Shown: piece after piece, positions 15,736 through 24,393 of the stretch
How positions within the stretch are numbered: the first letter of the stretch is position 1
Layout of the letters: the number at the start of each line of letters is the position of its first letter
Assembly (NCBI GenBank): GCA_030057655.1
Contig: JASGUQ010000009.1
Location: forward strand, 1-64,000
DNA from: Bacillota bacterium
Lineage (GTDB): Bacteria > Bacillota > Clostridia > Christensenellales > Aristaeellaceae
Reading direction: 5' to 3'
Length of the DNA stretch: 64,000 nucleotides
Translations under genes and position numbers: made by a program
The notes under the pieces: generated by a model
What the model was told of the DNA's origin: nothing
Seen by the model: the letters and a program-made list of their open reading frames with translations, nothing else
The model's database searches: none

Positions 15736-16026
15736 TTAATTAAAAAACGCTTCTAAATATTTTTTAATTTCATCAAGCTGTGATTCATGTTTATAGATTA
15801 CAACAATGCCAAACAGCGTGTCCCACTGGTATGTTAAATCAAAACGATCGCCTGTGATTTTATACATGGTATCACCGATACACCTGATGGTTCCATCGCA
15901 AGAATCAGCAATCTTTTTTATTAAGTCTGTAAATCCATCATATTCCCAATATTTTGTTGAATCATCAGATATGAAGATCCATTTCTGTGAATGATCTATG
16001 TTCTTTATCCTGTAATTTTGTTTCAA
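15736..16026 (-). CDS. Hypothetical protein, 96 residues
   Basis: I do not recognise this family. It is a small, charged, soluble protein with no signal peptide or membrane segment; aromatic residues are frequent (QKWIFI, KYWEYDGF, LTYQWDTLFGIVVIYKHE). It begins at a TTG (16024-16026) with GGGAGG placed about six bases before it, which supports real translation. Codon use is AT-rich, unlike the GC-rich operons on either side, and two copies of an intergenic direct repeat bracket it, so it looks like a recent arrival. No partner gene is adjacent. Confidence 0.6.
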   Translation of the reverse strand: MKQNYRIKNIDHSQKWIFISDDSTKYWEYDGFTDLIKKIADSCDGTIRCIGDTMYKITGDRFDLTYQWDTLFGIVVIYKHESQLDEIKKYLEAFFN

Positions 16027-16300
16027 AATATTCCTCCCTTGTTTAAGTTTTTATGGTATTGGCACCATTTTCCAGTGGTTGTGGAGTTGATTTTGAGGTC
16101 TTAATAAATACCCTTTGCGTTCACAGTTATTTTCTTCATGGTTCTGAGTTTTGATAATCCAACCGCGTTGATCAAAGATGAATCATCAAAGCTGCCCAAA
16201 CGGCTTTTCCGACCAATCATTCATGATCTCGTTTCATTATATCAATCTTTGACGATAATCAAAAGTTCAAGGGCTTTCAGCAAACAAGCTCTGATGCGCA

Positions 16301-16349
16301 GATTTTGCGGCTGCCCATTAAACCTGTCTTTCTATACTCAGCCTTTTTC
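16301..16349 (+). repeat. Intergenic direct repeat, right copy
   Basis: GATTTTGCGGCTG then CCATT, and CTATACTCAGCCTTTTTC, match 15591-15637. On the minus strand this copy encodes the last residues of the decayed frame described for 16318-16540. Confidence 0.5.
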
Positions 16350-16540
16350 TTTCCTCATCCGCCTTTTTAGCGGTCAGCAAATTACCCGGGAAAAAGAAGA
16401 CAGCCAAAAAGAAGAGCAGCTGCAGGTCAAGACCTAGGTGATCAGGCGGGTTTCGAATCCCCCAGAAAAGACATCGCGGCGATGAGCAAGGCGCACAGGA
16501 TGCCCGGCAGTCCCCCTGGAAATTCAATGAAGAAACGAAG
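16318..16540 (-). pseudogene. Possible remnant of a small membrane protein
   Basis: Two overlapping minus-strand frames together look like one protein. The first gives a hydrophobic stretch (LPGILCALLIAAMSFLG) and soon hits a stop. The other carries LQLLFFLAVFFFPGNLLT and then a charged tail (AKKADEERKRLSIERQV) before its stop. A frameshift near 16455 would join them into two membrane segments with a cytoplasmic tail. No start site is clear. I cannot name the parent family, and the reading may be accidental. Confidence 0.28.
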
Positions 16541-16655
16541 GGTCGCAGTGACCCGGAAAACCTCTCTTAAAATTGTCGGAATAAACCAATGCACGCAAAA
16601 TGAGGTTTTATGTTATGAAACATAAACTCAAGAGCGCCGTTCAGCTTCTCAAACG

Positions 16656-16687
16656 CAGAACCCTGCTTCCAAAAGAAGGTTCTTTTT
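16656..16687 (+). terminator. Terminator-like hairpin upstream of 16729
   Basis: AGAACC pairs with GGTTCT around a ~20-base loop and is followed by TTTTT. It separates the degraded region from the gene at 16729. Confidence 0.5.
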
Positions 16688-16728
16688 GTTATAGTTGCAG
16701 CAACAAAGCATAAAAGGAGTGAATGCAA

Positions 16729-17262
16729 ATGTTGTGCGGCAAATGCGGGAATGCCCGAAAGACAAAAGCAAGTACCAGAATAACACTGATCGTCATGGCT
16801 GTTGTGATGGGCGCCTTTTTAATTTTCCCAGGCAGCACCGTCCTTGGTCTTGTGGAAGATGAACATGTCGATCTTGCTATTTCGGCCTTAACGCTTAAAT
16901 GGAAGGAGCTTTATCAACAGGGAAAAGCCGGGGACGGCTACCTGGAAATCGCCCACACGAGAGTTTTAAAGATAGACGCTTCCGACAATGCTTATCTTTC
17001 ATCAAAATTTGATAAAGGGGGCGAGATCGAATACATTGTAGAATTTGTTTTGTTCTCTGATTATTTCAGGTCGGCGCCTTATTATTATCACGAAAACCTT
17101 TATGATACTGTCCTGATTTTTAAGGACGGAACAGCAAGCGTCATGCAGAAGAATATTCTGCGCTTATATTCCGCTGCTACATACAAATATGACTATTCTG
17201 ATTTTGTGAAAGACATTGTCAATTATGGAGCCGCGTTCAACAGAACCATTGCCATACAGTGA
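16729..17262 (+). CDS. Hypothetical single-pass membrane protein with Cys motif
   Basis: A 177-residue protein I do not recognise. It starts MLCGKCGN, half of a zinc ribbon, then a basic stretch and one membrane segment (ITLIVMAVVMGAFLIFPGSTVLGLV, residues about 20-44), then an outer domain of about 130 residues. GGAG is nine bases from the ATG at 16729-16731 but only three from the ATG at 16723, so I chose the former. The full four-cysteine ribbon of related Clostridial proteins is missing. The radical-SAM maturase gene starts 32 bases after the stop, so the two may be co-transcribed, but nothing links their functions. Confidence 0.65.
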   Translation: MLCGKCGNARKTKASTRITLIVMAVVMGAFLIFPGSTVLGLVEDEHVDLAISALTLKWKELYQQGKAGDGYLEIAHTRVLKIDASDNAYLSSKFDKGGEIEYIVEFVLFSDYFRSAPYYYHENLYDTVLIFKDGTASVMQKNILRLYSAATYKYDYSDFVKDIVNYGAAFNRTIAIQ

Positions 17263-17294
17263 GCGAGATTCAATACTTTTAAGAGGGATCAAAC

Positions 17295-18443
17295 ATGCCG
17301 CCAATTACAGTCATGATCAAGCCTGCGTCGGGATTGTGCAACCTAAGGTGCAGCTACTGCTTTTACAGGGATGAAATGGCGCACCGCGCTGTGGCGGAGC
17401 GCGGGATCATGACAAAAGAAACGGCCCGCACGCTCATCCGGCGCGCTTTCGCGTACTCGGACGGGCAGATTGCTTTCGCGTTCCAGGGCGGCGAGCCGAT
17501 GCTGGCAGGGAAAGAATTCTTTCGGTATTTCTTAAGAGAGATCAAGTCATATTCCTCTTCAAAATGCGCTGTCAGCAACAGCATACAGACCAACGGAACG
17601 CTGATCGATCATGAATGGTGCGAGATTTTTAAAGAAGGGAATTTCCTTGTGGGCGTTTCGCTGGACGGCACGGAAGAAACGCACGACATGTACCGGCTGG
17701 GCACGAAAAACGAGCCGACACAGGCGCGGGTACTGGCGGGCATTCAGCAGTTACAGGACGCGGGCATAGCGTACAACATCTTGTGCGTTGTGACAAAGCA
17801 AATCGCCGAAAAGCCCCAGGAAGTGTTCAACGCGCTGAAAATCCACCGCTGGCTCCAGTTCATCCCCTGCCTGAACGGCTTTGACAATCAAAACGAGGCA
17901 TGGTCGCTGACGCCTGAAGCATATGGGACTTTCCTGATAGAGACCTTTGACCTGTACGAAAAAGCCTGGCATTCAGGGGAACCGGTTTCCGTCCGGCAAT
18001 TTGACAATTGGCTGGGCATGCTGCTTGGTCATCCGCCTGAGACCTGCTCCATGTCCGGCGTGTGCGGGGAATATTTCCTGGCTGAGTCGGACGGCGATAT
18101 CTATCCCTGTGATTTTTACGCGATTGACGAATGGCACATGGGGAACATCAAAGAATCCTCTTTTTTCAGACTTGAAAAGAGCGAGAAAAGAAGGATTTTC
18201 CGGGAAGAATCCCTCCCCGTTCCAAAGCGCTGCACGACATGCAAATGGTATTTTCTCTGCCGCAACGGTTGCCGGCGCGACCGTGTCCTGAGCGATGAGG
18301 GCGAATTGATCACCAATCTGTGTTCAGCGTATCAGTTGTTTTTCAATGAACGCGCGGATCAGATGCAAAATCTCGCCCGCTTTGTTGCGGCACAGCCAAG
18401 CAGCCAGGAATCAGTGTTGCTGTCTCAGCAAAAGGATTGCTAA
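17295..18443 (+). CDS. Anaerobic sulfatase-maturating enzyme (radical SAM)
   Basis: Oxidises a Cys or Ser in a sulfatase to formylglycine without oxygen. The 382-residue protein has the radical-SAM cluster motif C15-x3-C19-x2-C22, the GGEP motif (FQGGEPML), and the C-terminal SPASM cysteines for two more iron-sulfur clusters (CSMSGVCGEYFLAESDGD.YPC, then CTTCKWYFLCRNGC). This order and the spacing are those of anSME. No sulfatase is adjacent, but a Cys-type sulfatase with CTPSR lies at 54134 and is a likely substrate. GAGGG precedes the ATG. The cytoplasmic location fits the lack of a signal peptide in that sulfatase. Confidence 0.92.
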   Translation: MPPITVMIKPASGLCNLRCSYCFYRDEMAHRAVAERGIMTKETARTLIRRAFAYSDGQIAFAFQGGEPMLAGKEFFRYFLREIKSYSSSKCAVSNSIQTNGTLIDHEWCEIFKEGNFLVGVSLDGTEETHDMYRLGTKNEPTQARVLAGIQQLQDAGIAYNILCVVTKQIAEKPQEVFNALKIHRWLQFIPCLNGFDNQNEAWSLTPEAYGTFLIETFDLYEKAWHSGEPVSVRQFDNWLGMLLGHPPETCSMSGVCGEYFLAESDGDIYPCDFYAIDEWHMGNIKESSFFRLEKSEKRRIFREESLPVPKRCTTCKWYFLCRNGCRRDRVLSDEGELITNLCSAYQLFFNERADQMQNLARFVAAQPSSQESVLLSQQKDC

Positions 18444-18553
18444 TTTTAGGTTTATCATCAAAAACAAGAAAAAGCAGAGAATCAATGTTGCATGCTAATT
18501 CAACGTTGACTGCAGTTTTATTTCGAGCAGATTTTGCATTTTTATATCTAATA

Positions 18554-18710
18554 CTGATTCCAATCTTTATTGCATCGTCGCGCCGGGTCTTTTACCCCCC
18601 CCCTGCCGCGTCAGTCAACCTCAACGTAGCTCAGGCTACGCCTTCGGTTTCCTTCCTTGCCGGGCAATAAAATCCCTCGCCGCTTTGGATGCAATAAAGC
18701 TTTTCATCAG
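18554..18710 (-). repeat. 156-bp-type terminal-inverted-repeat element, copy D (complete)
   Basis: 157 bases beginning CTGAT and ending ATCAG, with TA directly outside both ends. The arms are inverted repeats (CTGAT, three changes, AA, one change, CTTTATTGCATC on both sides). Read on the minus strand the core AGGCGTAGCC then CTACGTTGAGG and ACGCGGCAGG aligns with the core of copy A (GGCGTAGCC, CTACGCTGAG, ACGCGGAGG). It sits between two genes that converge on it, so it disrupts nothing. The ~390-base gap 18444-18836 contains only this element and the terminator at 18737. Confidence 0.72.
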
Positions 18711-18736
18711 TATAAATAAAGTTTTTGACAGTCTGG

Positions 18737-18767
18737 CGCCCGGAGGGAAAATCCCCCGGGCGTTTTT
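18737..18767 (+). terminator. Rho-independent terminator
   Basis: CGCCCGG and CCGGGCG arms, an inner GGG/CCC pair and AAAAT loop, followed by TTTTT. It is preceded by a 16-base string (18720-18735) that occurs again at 54069-54084, there too just before a hairpin. It ends transcripts coming from the maturase gene. Confidence 0.85.
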
Positions 18768-18836
18768 GTTGCCTGTCAAATGCAGTTGGTGTCCAACCAT
18801 GCGTTGAACCAGGGTATTTGTTCATTTTTCGACCGT

Positions 18837-21002
18837 TCAGTTTGTTTCAAGCAGGGAAGCGAGCTTCTCCACATCCTGGATCTCTTTTTCAAACAGAGAA
18901 AGAAGCACCGCTCTCTGGCTGTCGATCGCGTTTTGATAAACGGCGATCTCCTGGCTGAAATCCCCGCCCTCCTCCTCATACCGCAGCATCAGGCTGCGGG
19001 TCGCTTCCTCCACCTCGGCTTTCACAAAGGCCTTGTCTGTTCCCCAGTAAAGGTTGTCCTGATTGCTTTCGGCGTAGAACATATCGTCCTGAATCTGAAT
19101 GACCTCCGGGGAGAAATACATGGCGTACCATTCAAGAACATTGTTGATTGCCCAGGCGTACTCGTCTGCCGCTTCCGCGACTTTTCCGTCTTCCAGGGCT
19201 TCAATGGTTTTTTGCATCAAAAGGATGTTTTCCTGCGGGGCTTCATGGGGCACGATTGGGCGCTCATACATCAACCCCAAAAGCTCATCCTGTGCAAAGC
19301 CGAATGCTTTCAGATTCTGCCTGGTCAGGTCACGCCCTTTTGCCCACAGGCTGCCTGCCAGGCCGCTGTTTCCCTCCTCCAGGGCGTCAAGGTAGTCCTG
19401 ATTTGTTTTTTGCACTTGCAGGTTCATTGCTTCGGCCTTGTCCTTAAGGACAGTGAGCGCGTCTTCCATTTTGCCCGTATCTCCGCCTGATTCTGTGATG
19501 ATCTCTGCATCAAGGGAGGCAAGGATCCTGTCATATTGCGCCGTGAAATCAAGGCAGAGCGCCGGCAAACGGTCCAGATACATCACCAGCGCGCCGTAAT
19601 ACTTCGTGTTGAAGGCCATGACCGCTTCGTTGTAGGTTTCCGGCAGGTCGTATTGGGAATGGTAGCGCTGAATGTAGAAATCAAACGGCGTCGCCATGTC
19701 GTCCTTCAGCAGGAACCCGTTGACTGTGGACGGAACGCCGGCCGCGTAATAAGAAAAATCATCGGAATAGGTATAGGTCTGATAACCCGCGGTTTTAACG
19801 TCGTCCGGGAAGCAGCCTTCCGGCTTGGGCGAATACGCGTACCCGTTTGCGAAGGTATCCAGCAGCTTGTACATCTCCGGCGCTGAATAGGTGCTGGTGT
19901 AGGTGTCAAACTCATAAGCAGGCAGCTCAAAGTTGACAAAAGCCAGTGTCTTTTCAGCCCATTCAGGATGCAGGGTGTTGATCATTTCCCAGGCGCCCAC
20001 GCACCAGTCATACTGCGTTCCGCTGGCTCCCCATTCTTCAGCCCCGTGAAGCACAAAAACCAGATCATTTTTTGGCTTAAAGCCGCTGTCAACCATGGCT
20101 TTGGCCATGGACAGGACCAGGCCTGCGGCGCAGGAATCGTCCTGGAACCCATAAAAATGGGTGTCGTAATGGGCGCCGACCAGGATTTGAAAATCAGAGC
20201 TTTCGCCTTTGATTTTTCCTGTCACATTGTAAGTCGTCCCGGTTTTGCCAAGCTCCACCACATTGTCTACCATCAGATGCGCCTTCACCGGGCCTTGGCT
20301 TAATTTTTCCTGAATTTCCCTGGAGTCTTTCAAGCTGATGCTCAGACAGGGGATGCCGACAGGCGCGCAGATGTCCTGGCAGTTGAGGGCATCATCCGCG
20401 ACTTGCGAAAACCCGCCCACATTGGCGCTTAAAATTGCCGCCGCGCCCTGCAGCTGCGCTTCCAGCATGGGGTAAGTGACCCACCAGTTTGCGCGCATGT
20501 CGATGTCGATCAGCACGATTTTGCCGTTGGCATCCACGCCTTCATAATCCCACATCGTGCCGTCTTGAAGGTAAATAACCTCAGCGCCGATCCCTTCCTT
20601 GGGCGTCGCGGCGGTCGCATAGGAATAAACCGGATAATTCTTTCCATCGATCGTCAACTCCGCGCCGTTAAACTGCCACAGGTCACAGGGAGCGGCCTGT
20701 TTTTCCACCTCTTCAAGGCCAATCTCCTTCATGACGCCGGTCAGGTAGTCCGCGGCCTTGTGCTCTGCCACACTACCCGCGGTGCGGCCGCCCATGCTGG
20801 AATTATGGTAGTTGGGATCCATGGACAGGGTGTAGGCGACGTCGTAGCCAAACTGGGTTGAAACGGCATTGAGGAAATCCTCATATGCTTTTTTTACGTC
20901 CGCATCTTTTCCGTGGTTGAGGGCTTCCGCTTGGCTATCACTGCCCATGGCAAAACCGGCGCCCAATAAAAAGCAAAGGAACAGCAGCAAAAACTTCTTC
21001 AT
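18837..21002 (-). CDS. Secreted M28-family metallopeptidase with PA domain
   Basis: A 721-residue exported aminopeptidase-like enzyme. Signal peptide at residues 1 to about 20 (KKFLLLFLCFLLGAGFAMG). A protease-associated domain (about 120-235) precedes the M28 zinc site: GAHYDTH, then QDDSCAAGLVLSMAKAM and VLHGAEEWGASGT, which supply the His, Asp and Glu ligands expected of co-catalytic zinc peptidases. Around 250 further residues with helical, charged sequence form a C-terminal region of unknown role, longer than in typical M28 enzymes. The ATG at 21000-21002 follows GGAGG by seven bases and is preferred over the ATG at 21017. It probably releases amino acids from peptides outside the cell. 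Confidence 0.88.
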   Translation of the reverse strand: MKKFLLLFLCFLLGAGFAMGSDSQAEALNHGKDADVKKAYEDFLNAVSTQFGYDVAYTLSMDPNYHNSSMGGRTAGSVAEHKAADYLTGVMKEIGLEEVEKQAAPCDLWQFNGAELTIDGKNYPVYSYATAATPKEGIGAEVIYLQDGTMWDYEGVDANGKIVLIDIDMRANWWVTYPMLEAQLQGAAAILSANVGGFSQVADDALNCQDICAPVGIPCLSISLKDSREIQEKLSQGPVKAHLMVDNVVELGKTGTTYNVTGKIKGESSDFQILVGAHYDTHFYGFQDDSCAAGLVLSMAKAMVDSGFKPKNDLVFVLHGAEEWGASGTQYDWCVGAWEMINTLHPEWAEKTLAFVNFELPAYEFDTYTSTYSAPEMYKLLDTFANGYAYSPKPEGCFPDDVKTAGYQTYTYSDDFSYYAAGVPSTVNGFLLKDDMATPFDFYIQRYHSQYDLPETYNEAVMAFNTKYYGALVMYLDRLPALCLDFTAQYDRILASLDAEIITESGGDTGKMEDALTVLKDKAEAMNLQVQKTNQDYLDALEEGNSGLAGSLWAKGRDLTRQNLKAFGFAQDELLGLMYERPIVPHEAPQENILLMQKTIEALEDGKVAEAADEYAWAINNVLEWYAMYFSPEVIQIQDDMFYAESNQDNLYWGTDKAFVKAEVEEATRSLMLRYEEEGGDFSQEIAVYQNAIDSQRAVLLSLFEKEIQDVEKLASLLETN

Positions 21003-21635
21003 TTCATTTTCCTCCATTTTGTCGGTTGTGGTGCCTTGGCTTGCAAGCGAACAAAAAGCAGGCCGTGTTCTGCCTGCTTGCGTTGGTCTTTGACTGCTTC
21101 ATGAAGCGTTTTAACCGATGCCGGTTATCTGAAAGTATTCTGTGCAAAGATCTCTTTGCCACTCTCATTGACCATTTTACAAGCAGCGCAGCGAATGCGT
21201 TCTCTTGCAGAACCTTCAACAAGGCAACTTCTGTTGCCGGTCAGCTCTTACCTGACCGTGCGGCATTTGACCCGGCTGTCCGTCTGGCCATTCCGTCTTG
21301 TTCAGACGTGGTCAAAATCCTTGACAGAATCAGCTCCTTCTCTGAATCTGAACTGAGTTTATAATTGATCAAAGCCGCTGTCAATGTATCTTTATTAATT
21401 TGCTGCTTTATTTATGCTTTTATGCTTCCTTCAAAGAAATTTCTATCTTGCAACAAAATTTCAGGGAGGTGCTTTTTCACTTCAAAACCCATTGTTCATC
21501 CCTCTTTTTGCTTGCTTTTTCCTCAGAACCTATGCTATACTTCTTGGGCATTACACACGCGGGTCGACTGTGCGCTTGTGCCACATGGCGGCCGTACGGG
21601 ATGAAACCCGCGGAGGCAAAACAAGGAGGAACCCC
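21003..21635. other. Intergenic region upstream of rpsB
   Basis: About 630 bases between the divergent peptidase and rpsB genes. I see the rpsB promoter at 21512-21541 and a leader that can pair 21558-21564 (CGCGGGT) with 21606-21612 (ACCCGCG). Ribosomal protein S2 often controls its own mRNA through a leader structure, so this stem may be regulatory (inference). The 112-codon plus-strand frame at 21026 has no ribosome-binding site or recognisable domain and is not called. Confidence 0.5.
21512..21541 (+). promoter_or_regulatory. Likely rpsB promoter
   Basis: TTGCTT, 18-base spacer, then TATACT preceded by TG-C (extended -10). Predicted start near 21548, giving a leader of about 88 bases. 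Confidence 0.6.
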
Positions 21636-22379
21636 ATGGCAATCATTTCTATGAAGTCCCTGCTGGAAGCAGGCGTCCATTTCGGACATCAGACCAGGCG
21701 CTGGAACCCCAAGATGGCTCCCTACATTTTCACGGAGCGCAACGGCATCTACATCATCGACCTTCAAAAGACGGTCCGCAAGATCGAAGAAGCCTATATG
21801 TTCGTGCGCAACCTGTCCATGGAGGGCAAGTCCCTTTTGTTCGTGGGCACCAAGAAGCAGGCCCAGGAATCCATCGAGCAGGAAGCCAAGCGCTGCAACA
21901 TGTTCTACGTCAACCGCCGCTGGCTGGGCGGCATGCTCACCAACTACCGCACCATCCGTTCCCGCGTGGACCGCTTGAACGAGATCGACAAGATGGAAGC
22001 TTCCGGCCAGTTTGATGTCCTTCCCAAGAAGGAAGTCATCAAGCTCATGCGCGAGCGCGACAAGCTCAACGCCAACCTCGGCGGTATCCGCAACATGAAG
22101 GGCCTTCCCGGCGCGCTGTTTGTGGTTGACCCGAGCATGGAAGCCATCGCCATCGCCGAAGCCCGCGCGCTGAATATCCCGGTCATCGCCATTGTTGACA
22201 CCAACTGCGATCCGGACCTGGTGGATTATGTCATCCCCGGCAATGACGATGCCATCCGCGCTGTCAAACTAATCTCCGGCAAGATGGCGGATGCCGTCCT
22301 GGAAGGCAAGCAGGGCTCCCAGGCGGGCATTGAAACTGACGAAGACGAAGAGGACGTTGTTCAGGACCTGGACGCTTAA
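21636..22379 (+). CDS. rpsB: 30S ribosomal protein S2
   Basis: A 247-residue S2 protein of the small ribosomal subunit. Typical blocks are [23 protein letters not shown] at the N-terminus (quoted in part), FVGTKKQAQ near residue 70, [16 protein letters not shown] and [26 protein letters not shown]. The acidic C-terminus ([13 protein letters not shown]) is common in Firmicutes. The ATG at 21636 follows AAGGAGG by six bases; the longer frame back to 21414 has no support and crosses the promoter. It is followed by tsf as in most bacteria. Confidence 0.97.
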   Translation: MAIISMKSLLEAGVHFGHQTRRWNPKMAPYIFTERNGIYIIDLQKTVRKIEEAYMFVRNLSMEGKSLLFVGTKKQAQESIEQEAKRCNMFYVNRRWLGGMLTNYRTIRSRVDRLNEIDKMEASGQFDVLPKKEVIKLMRERDKLNANLGGIRNMKGLPGALFVVDPSMEAIAIAEARALNIPVIAIVDTNCDPDLVDYVIPGNDDAIRAVKLISGKMADAVLEGKQGSQAGIETDEDEEDVVQDLDA

Positions 22380-22408
22380 GCGATTGTACAGATTAAAGGA
22401 GAATGACA

Positions 22409-23062
22409 ATGGAAATCACTTCCGCAATGGTAAAAGAACTGCGTGAGCGCACGCAGGCAGGCATGATGGATTGCAAAAAGGCGCTGGTCGAGTGCAAGGG
22501 CGATATGGACAAGGCCATTGAGTACCTGCGTGAAAAAGGCCTTGCCGCCAACGCCAAAAAGGCCGGCCGCGTTGCCGCCGAAGGCATGGTGGACAGCTAT
22601 ATTCACATGGGCGGTAAAATCGGCGTTCTGGTCGAGGTCAACTGCGAGACCGACTTCGTCGCCAAGACCGACGCCTTCCGCGACCTCTGCCATGATCTGG
22701 CCCTTCAGATCGCGGCCAGCAACCCCCTCTTTGTGAGCAAGGAAGACGTCCCTGTTGAAAACCTCAACAAGGAGCGCGAGATTCTGCGCGCCCAGGCGCT
22801 CAACGAGGGCAAGCCTGAGAAGATCGTGGACCGCATGGTCGAAGGCCGCATTGAGAAGTACTACAAGGAAGTCTGCCTCCTGGAGCAGCCCTTCGTCAAA
22901 AATCCCGACATCACTGTCCAGACCCTGGTCAACGAGACCGCCCTGGCCAGCGGGGAAAAGATCTCCGTCCGCCGCTTCACCCGCTATGAGCGCGGCGAGG
23001 GCATTGAGAAGAAGGTCAGCGACCTCGCCAGCGAGATCGAGGCCATGACCAGCAAGGGCTGA
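22409..23062 (+). CDS. tsf: Elongation factor Ts
   Basis: Guanine-nucleotide exchange factor for EF-Tu. 217 residues, with the N-terminal UBA-like domain ([19 protein letters not shown], with the conserved T-G-MDCK) and the core motif [14 protein letters not shown]. It is shorter than the 280-300-residue forms of proteobacteria and like the compact form of many Firmicutes. AAGGAG is seven bases before the ATG at 22409, better placed than before the ATG at 22403. It forms an operon with rpsB and is followed by a terminator. Confidence 0.96.
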   Translation: MEITSAMVKELRERTQAGMMDCKKALVECKGDMDKAIEYLREKGLAANAKKAGRVAAEGMVDSYIHMGGKIGVLVEVNCETDFVAKTDAFRDLCHDLALQIAASNPLFVSKEDVPVENLNKEREILRAQALNEGKPEKIVDRMVEGRIEKYYKEVCLLEQPFVKNPDITVQTLVNETALASGEKISVRRFTRYERGEGIEKKVSDLASEIEAMTSKG

Positions 23063-23090
23063 TGACCGCCCTGTATACCTTGACCCCATA

Positions 23091-23117
23091 GGGCGGCGCC
23101 ATGCGCTGCCCTTTTTT
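23091..23117 (+). terminator. Terminator between tsf and pyrH
   Basis: GGGCGGCGC and GCGCTGCCC (one G-T pair) with a CAT loop, followed by TTTTTT. pyrH begins 26 bases later, so read-through or a weak own promoter must supply pyrH. Confidence 0.85.
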
Positions 23118-23142
23118 CTAAAATTATACGCGGGGGAATACC

Positions 23143-23850
23143 ATGCAGTATCAGCGAATCATGCTCAAACTCTCCGGCGAAGCGCTTGGGGAATCCGGCT
23201 GGCTGTTTGACCACAGCCAGATTGGCAAGGTGGCTTCCATCATCAAGGCCATCGTTGAAAAGGGCACCCAGGTCGGCGTCGTGATCGGCGGCGGCAATCT
23301 CTGGCGCGGCCGCCACGGCGCTGCTGCCGGTATGGATGCTGTGCGCGCGGATCACATGGGGATGCTGGGCACCCTCATGAACTGCCTGGTCATGCAGGAC
23401 GCGCTTGATCAAATCGGCATCAAGGCGCGCATGTTCTCTGCCTTGCATGTGCCGGACATCTGCGCCAACTACCGGCGCGACTTGGCGGTGGAAGCCCTGG
23501 AAAACAACGGCGTCGCCCTCTTTGGCGGCGGCCTTGGCAATCCTTTCTTTACGACGGACACCGCGGTTGTCCTGCGCGCGCTGGAGCTGCATGCCCAGGC
23601 GCTGCTTTTAGCCAAAAACGTGGATGGCGTGTACACGGCGGATCCCCGGCTGGATCCCGCCGCCACCCTGATTAAGGACATCACCTACAAGGAAGCCATT
23701 GAGAAAGGGCTTAAGGTCATGGACATGTCTGCCTTCCTCATGTGCGCGGAGCACGGCCTGCCCCAGGTGCGCGTGTTTGGCCTGGACACGCCAAACAACA
23801 TCCTGCGCGTCTTAAGCGGCGAAGACCTGGGCACCACCCTGCACCCCTAA
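23143..23850 (+). CDS. pyrH: UMP kinase
   Basis: Phosphorylates UMP to UDP in pyrimidine nucleotide synthesis; bacterial hexameric enzyme of the amino-acid kinase superfamily. 235 residues with MLKLSGEAL at the N-terminus, VGVVIGGGNLWRG, ADHMGMLGTLMN and the nucleotide-binding region KNVDGVYTADPR. The arrangement rpsB-tsf-pyrH is the common bacterial one. The usual next gene, frr, is absent; an unknown membrane protein follows. Confidence 0.97.
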   Translation: MQYQRIMLKLSGEALGESGWLFDHSQIGKVASIIKAIVEKGTQVGVVIGGGNLWRGRHGAAAGMDAVRADHMGMLGTLMNCLVMQDALDQIGIKARMFSALHVPDICANYRRDLAVEALENNGVALFGGGLGNPFFTTDTAVVLRALELHAQALLLAKNVDGVYTADPRLDPAATLIKDITYKEAIEKGLKVMDMSAFLMCAEHGLPQVRVFGLDTPNNILRVLSGEDLGTTLHP

Positions 23851-23862
23851 AAGGCTTCTGCA

Positions 23863-24393
23863 ATGAAAAAGCTGCGGCGCTTTATCTGGTATATCGCCGG
23901 AAGGCTGACGCTCGTCACCGCCATTTTGGGCCTGATGACCATCGCCTTCTATTTTGCCATGAACGTGTCCAACATCTACGTCATCTTGAAGGACGGCATG
24001 GCGCAGCGCGCTGTCTCCGTCATGAACAACGAGGCGAATGAGGACCTGTCCAAGTATTTTTCCTCCGCCTATTTGCCGCTGGACAAGCGCCTGGCCGTTA
24101 TTAAAGACGGCAGCAACCCCTATGAGCCTTACAGCATCACCGGCATCGACCACCGCCTGAGGATGGAATGGATGTGGACCTGGCCCTGGGAGGACACCGC
24201 GCGCGCCACCATCACGGAGGAGATTCCCGCCATTGACGGCCGCGTCAAAGCCTCTTATCGCACGGTCCTGCCCCAGGAAAAGCACTCCCCGCCCAAATGG
24301 CCCTCTGCCAGGTATGACGTGATCCTGATCCGTGAAAACGGCCGCTGGCTCATCCGCGAACTCAGAAACGAAAGGGCGTATCTCCCTGAATAA
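23863..24393 (+). CDS. Hypothetical membrane-anchored protein
   Basis: A 176-residue protein with a basic N-terminus (KKLRRF), one membrane segment (ITLVT-like stretch at residues about 14-34, ending FYFAMNVSN) and an outer domain with many aromatic residues (MEWMWTWPWE). It probably faces outside as a single-pass protein. It starts 12 bases after pyrH and its last bases overlap the region where dus must start, so it is part of the same transcript. I cannot assign it to a named family; similar short proteins occur in Clostridia and none has a role I know. Confidence 0.7.
   Translation: MKKLRRFIWYIAGRLTLVTAILGLMTIAFYFAMNVSNIYVILKDGMAQRAVSVMNNEANEDLSKYFSSAYLPLDKRLAVIKDGSNPYEPYSITGIDHRLRMEWMWTWPWEDTARATITEEIPAIDGRVKASYRTVLPQEKHSPPKWPSARYDVILIRENGRWLIRELRNERAYLPE

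Larger units (their letters stand above)
16027..16728. other. Long intergenic region without a convincing intact gene
   Basis: About 700 bases. It holds the right copy of the direct repeat (16301-16349), a probable decayed membrane-protein gene on the minus strand (about 16318-16540), and a terminator-like hairpin near 16656. The 99-codon plus-strand frame at 16138 has no ribosome-binding site and no recognisable features, so I do not call it. Confidence 0.6.

Noticed and set aside
16138-16437. 99-codon plus-strand frame
   Set aside because: No ribosome-binding site, no recognisable motif, and it crosses an intergenic repeat.
16445-16465. Possible tRNA T-arm (GGGTTTCGAATCCCCC)
   Set aside because: The five-base stem around a seven-base loop does not form correctly and no acceptor, D or anticodon arm can be built around it.
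21026-21364. 112-codon plus-strand frame upstream of rpsB
   Set aside because: No ribosome-binding site and no family; treated as non-coding leader DNA.
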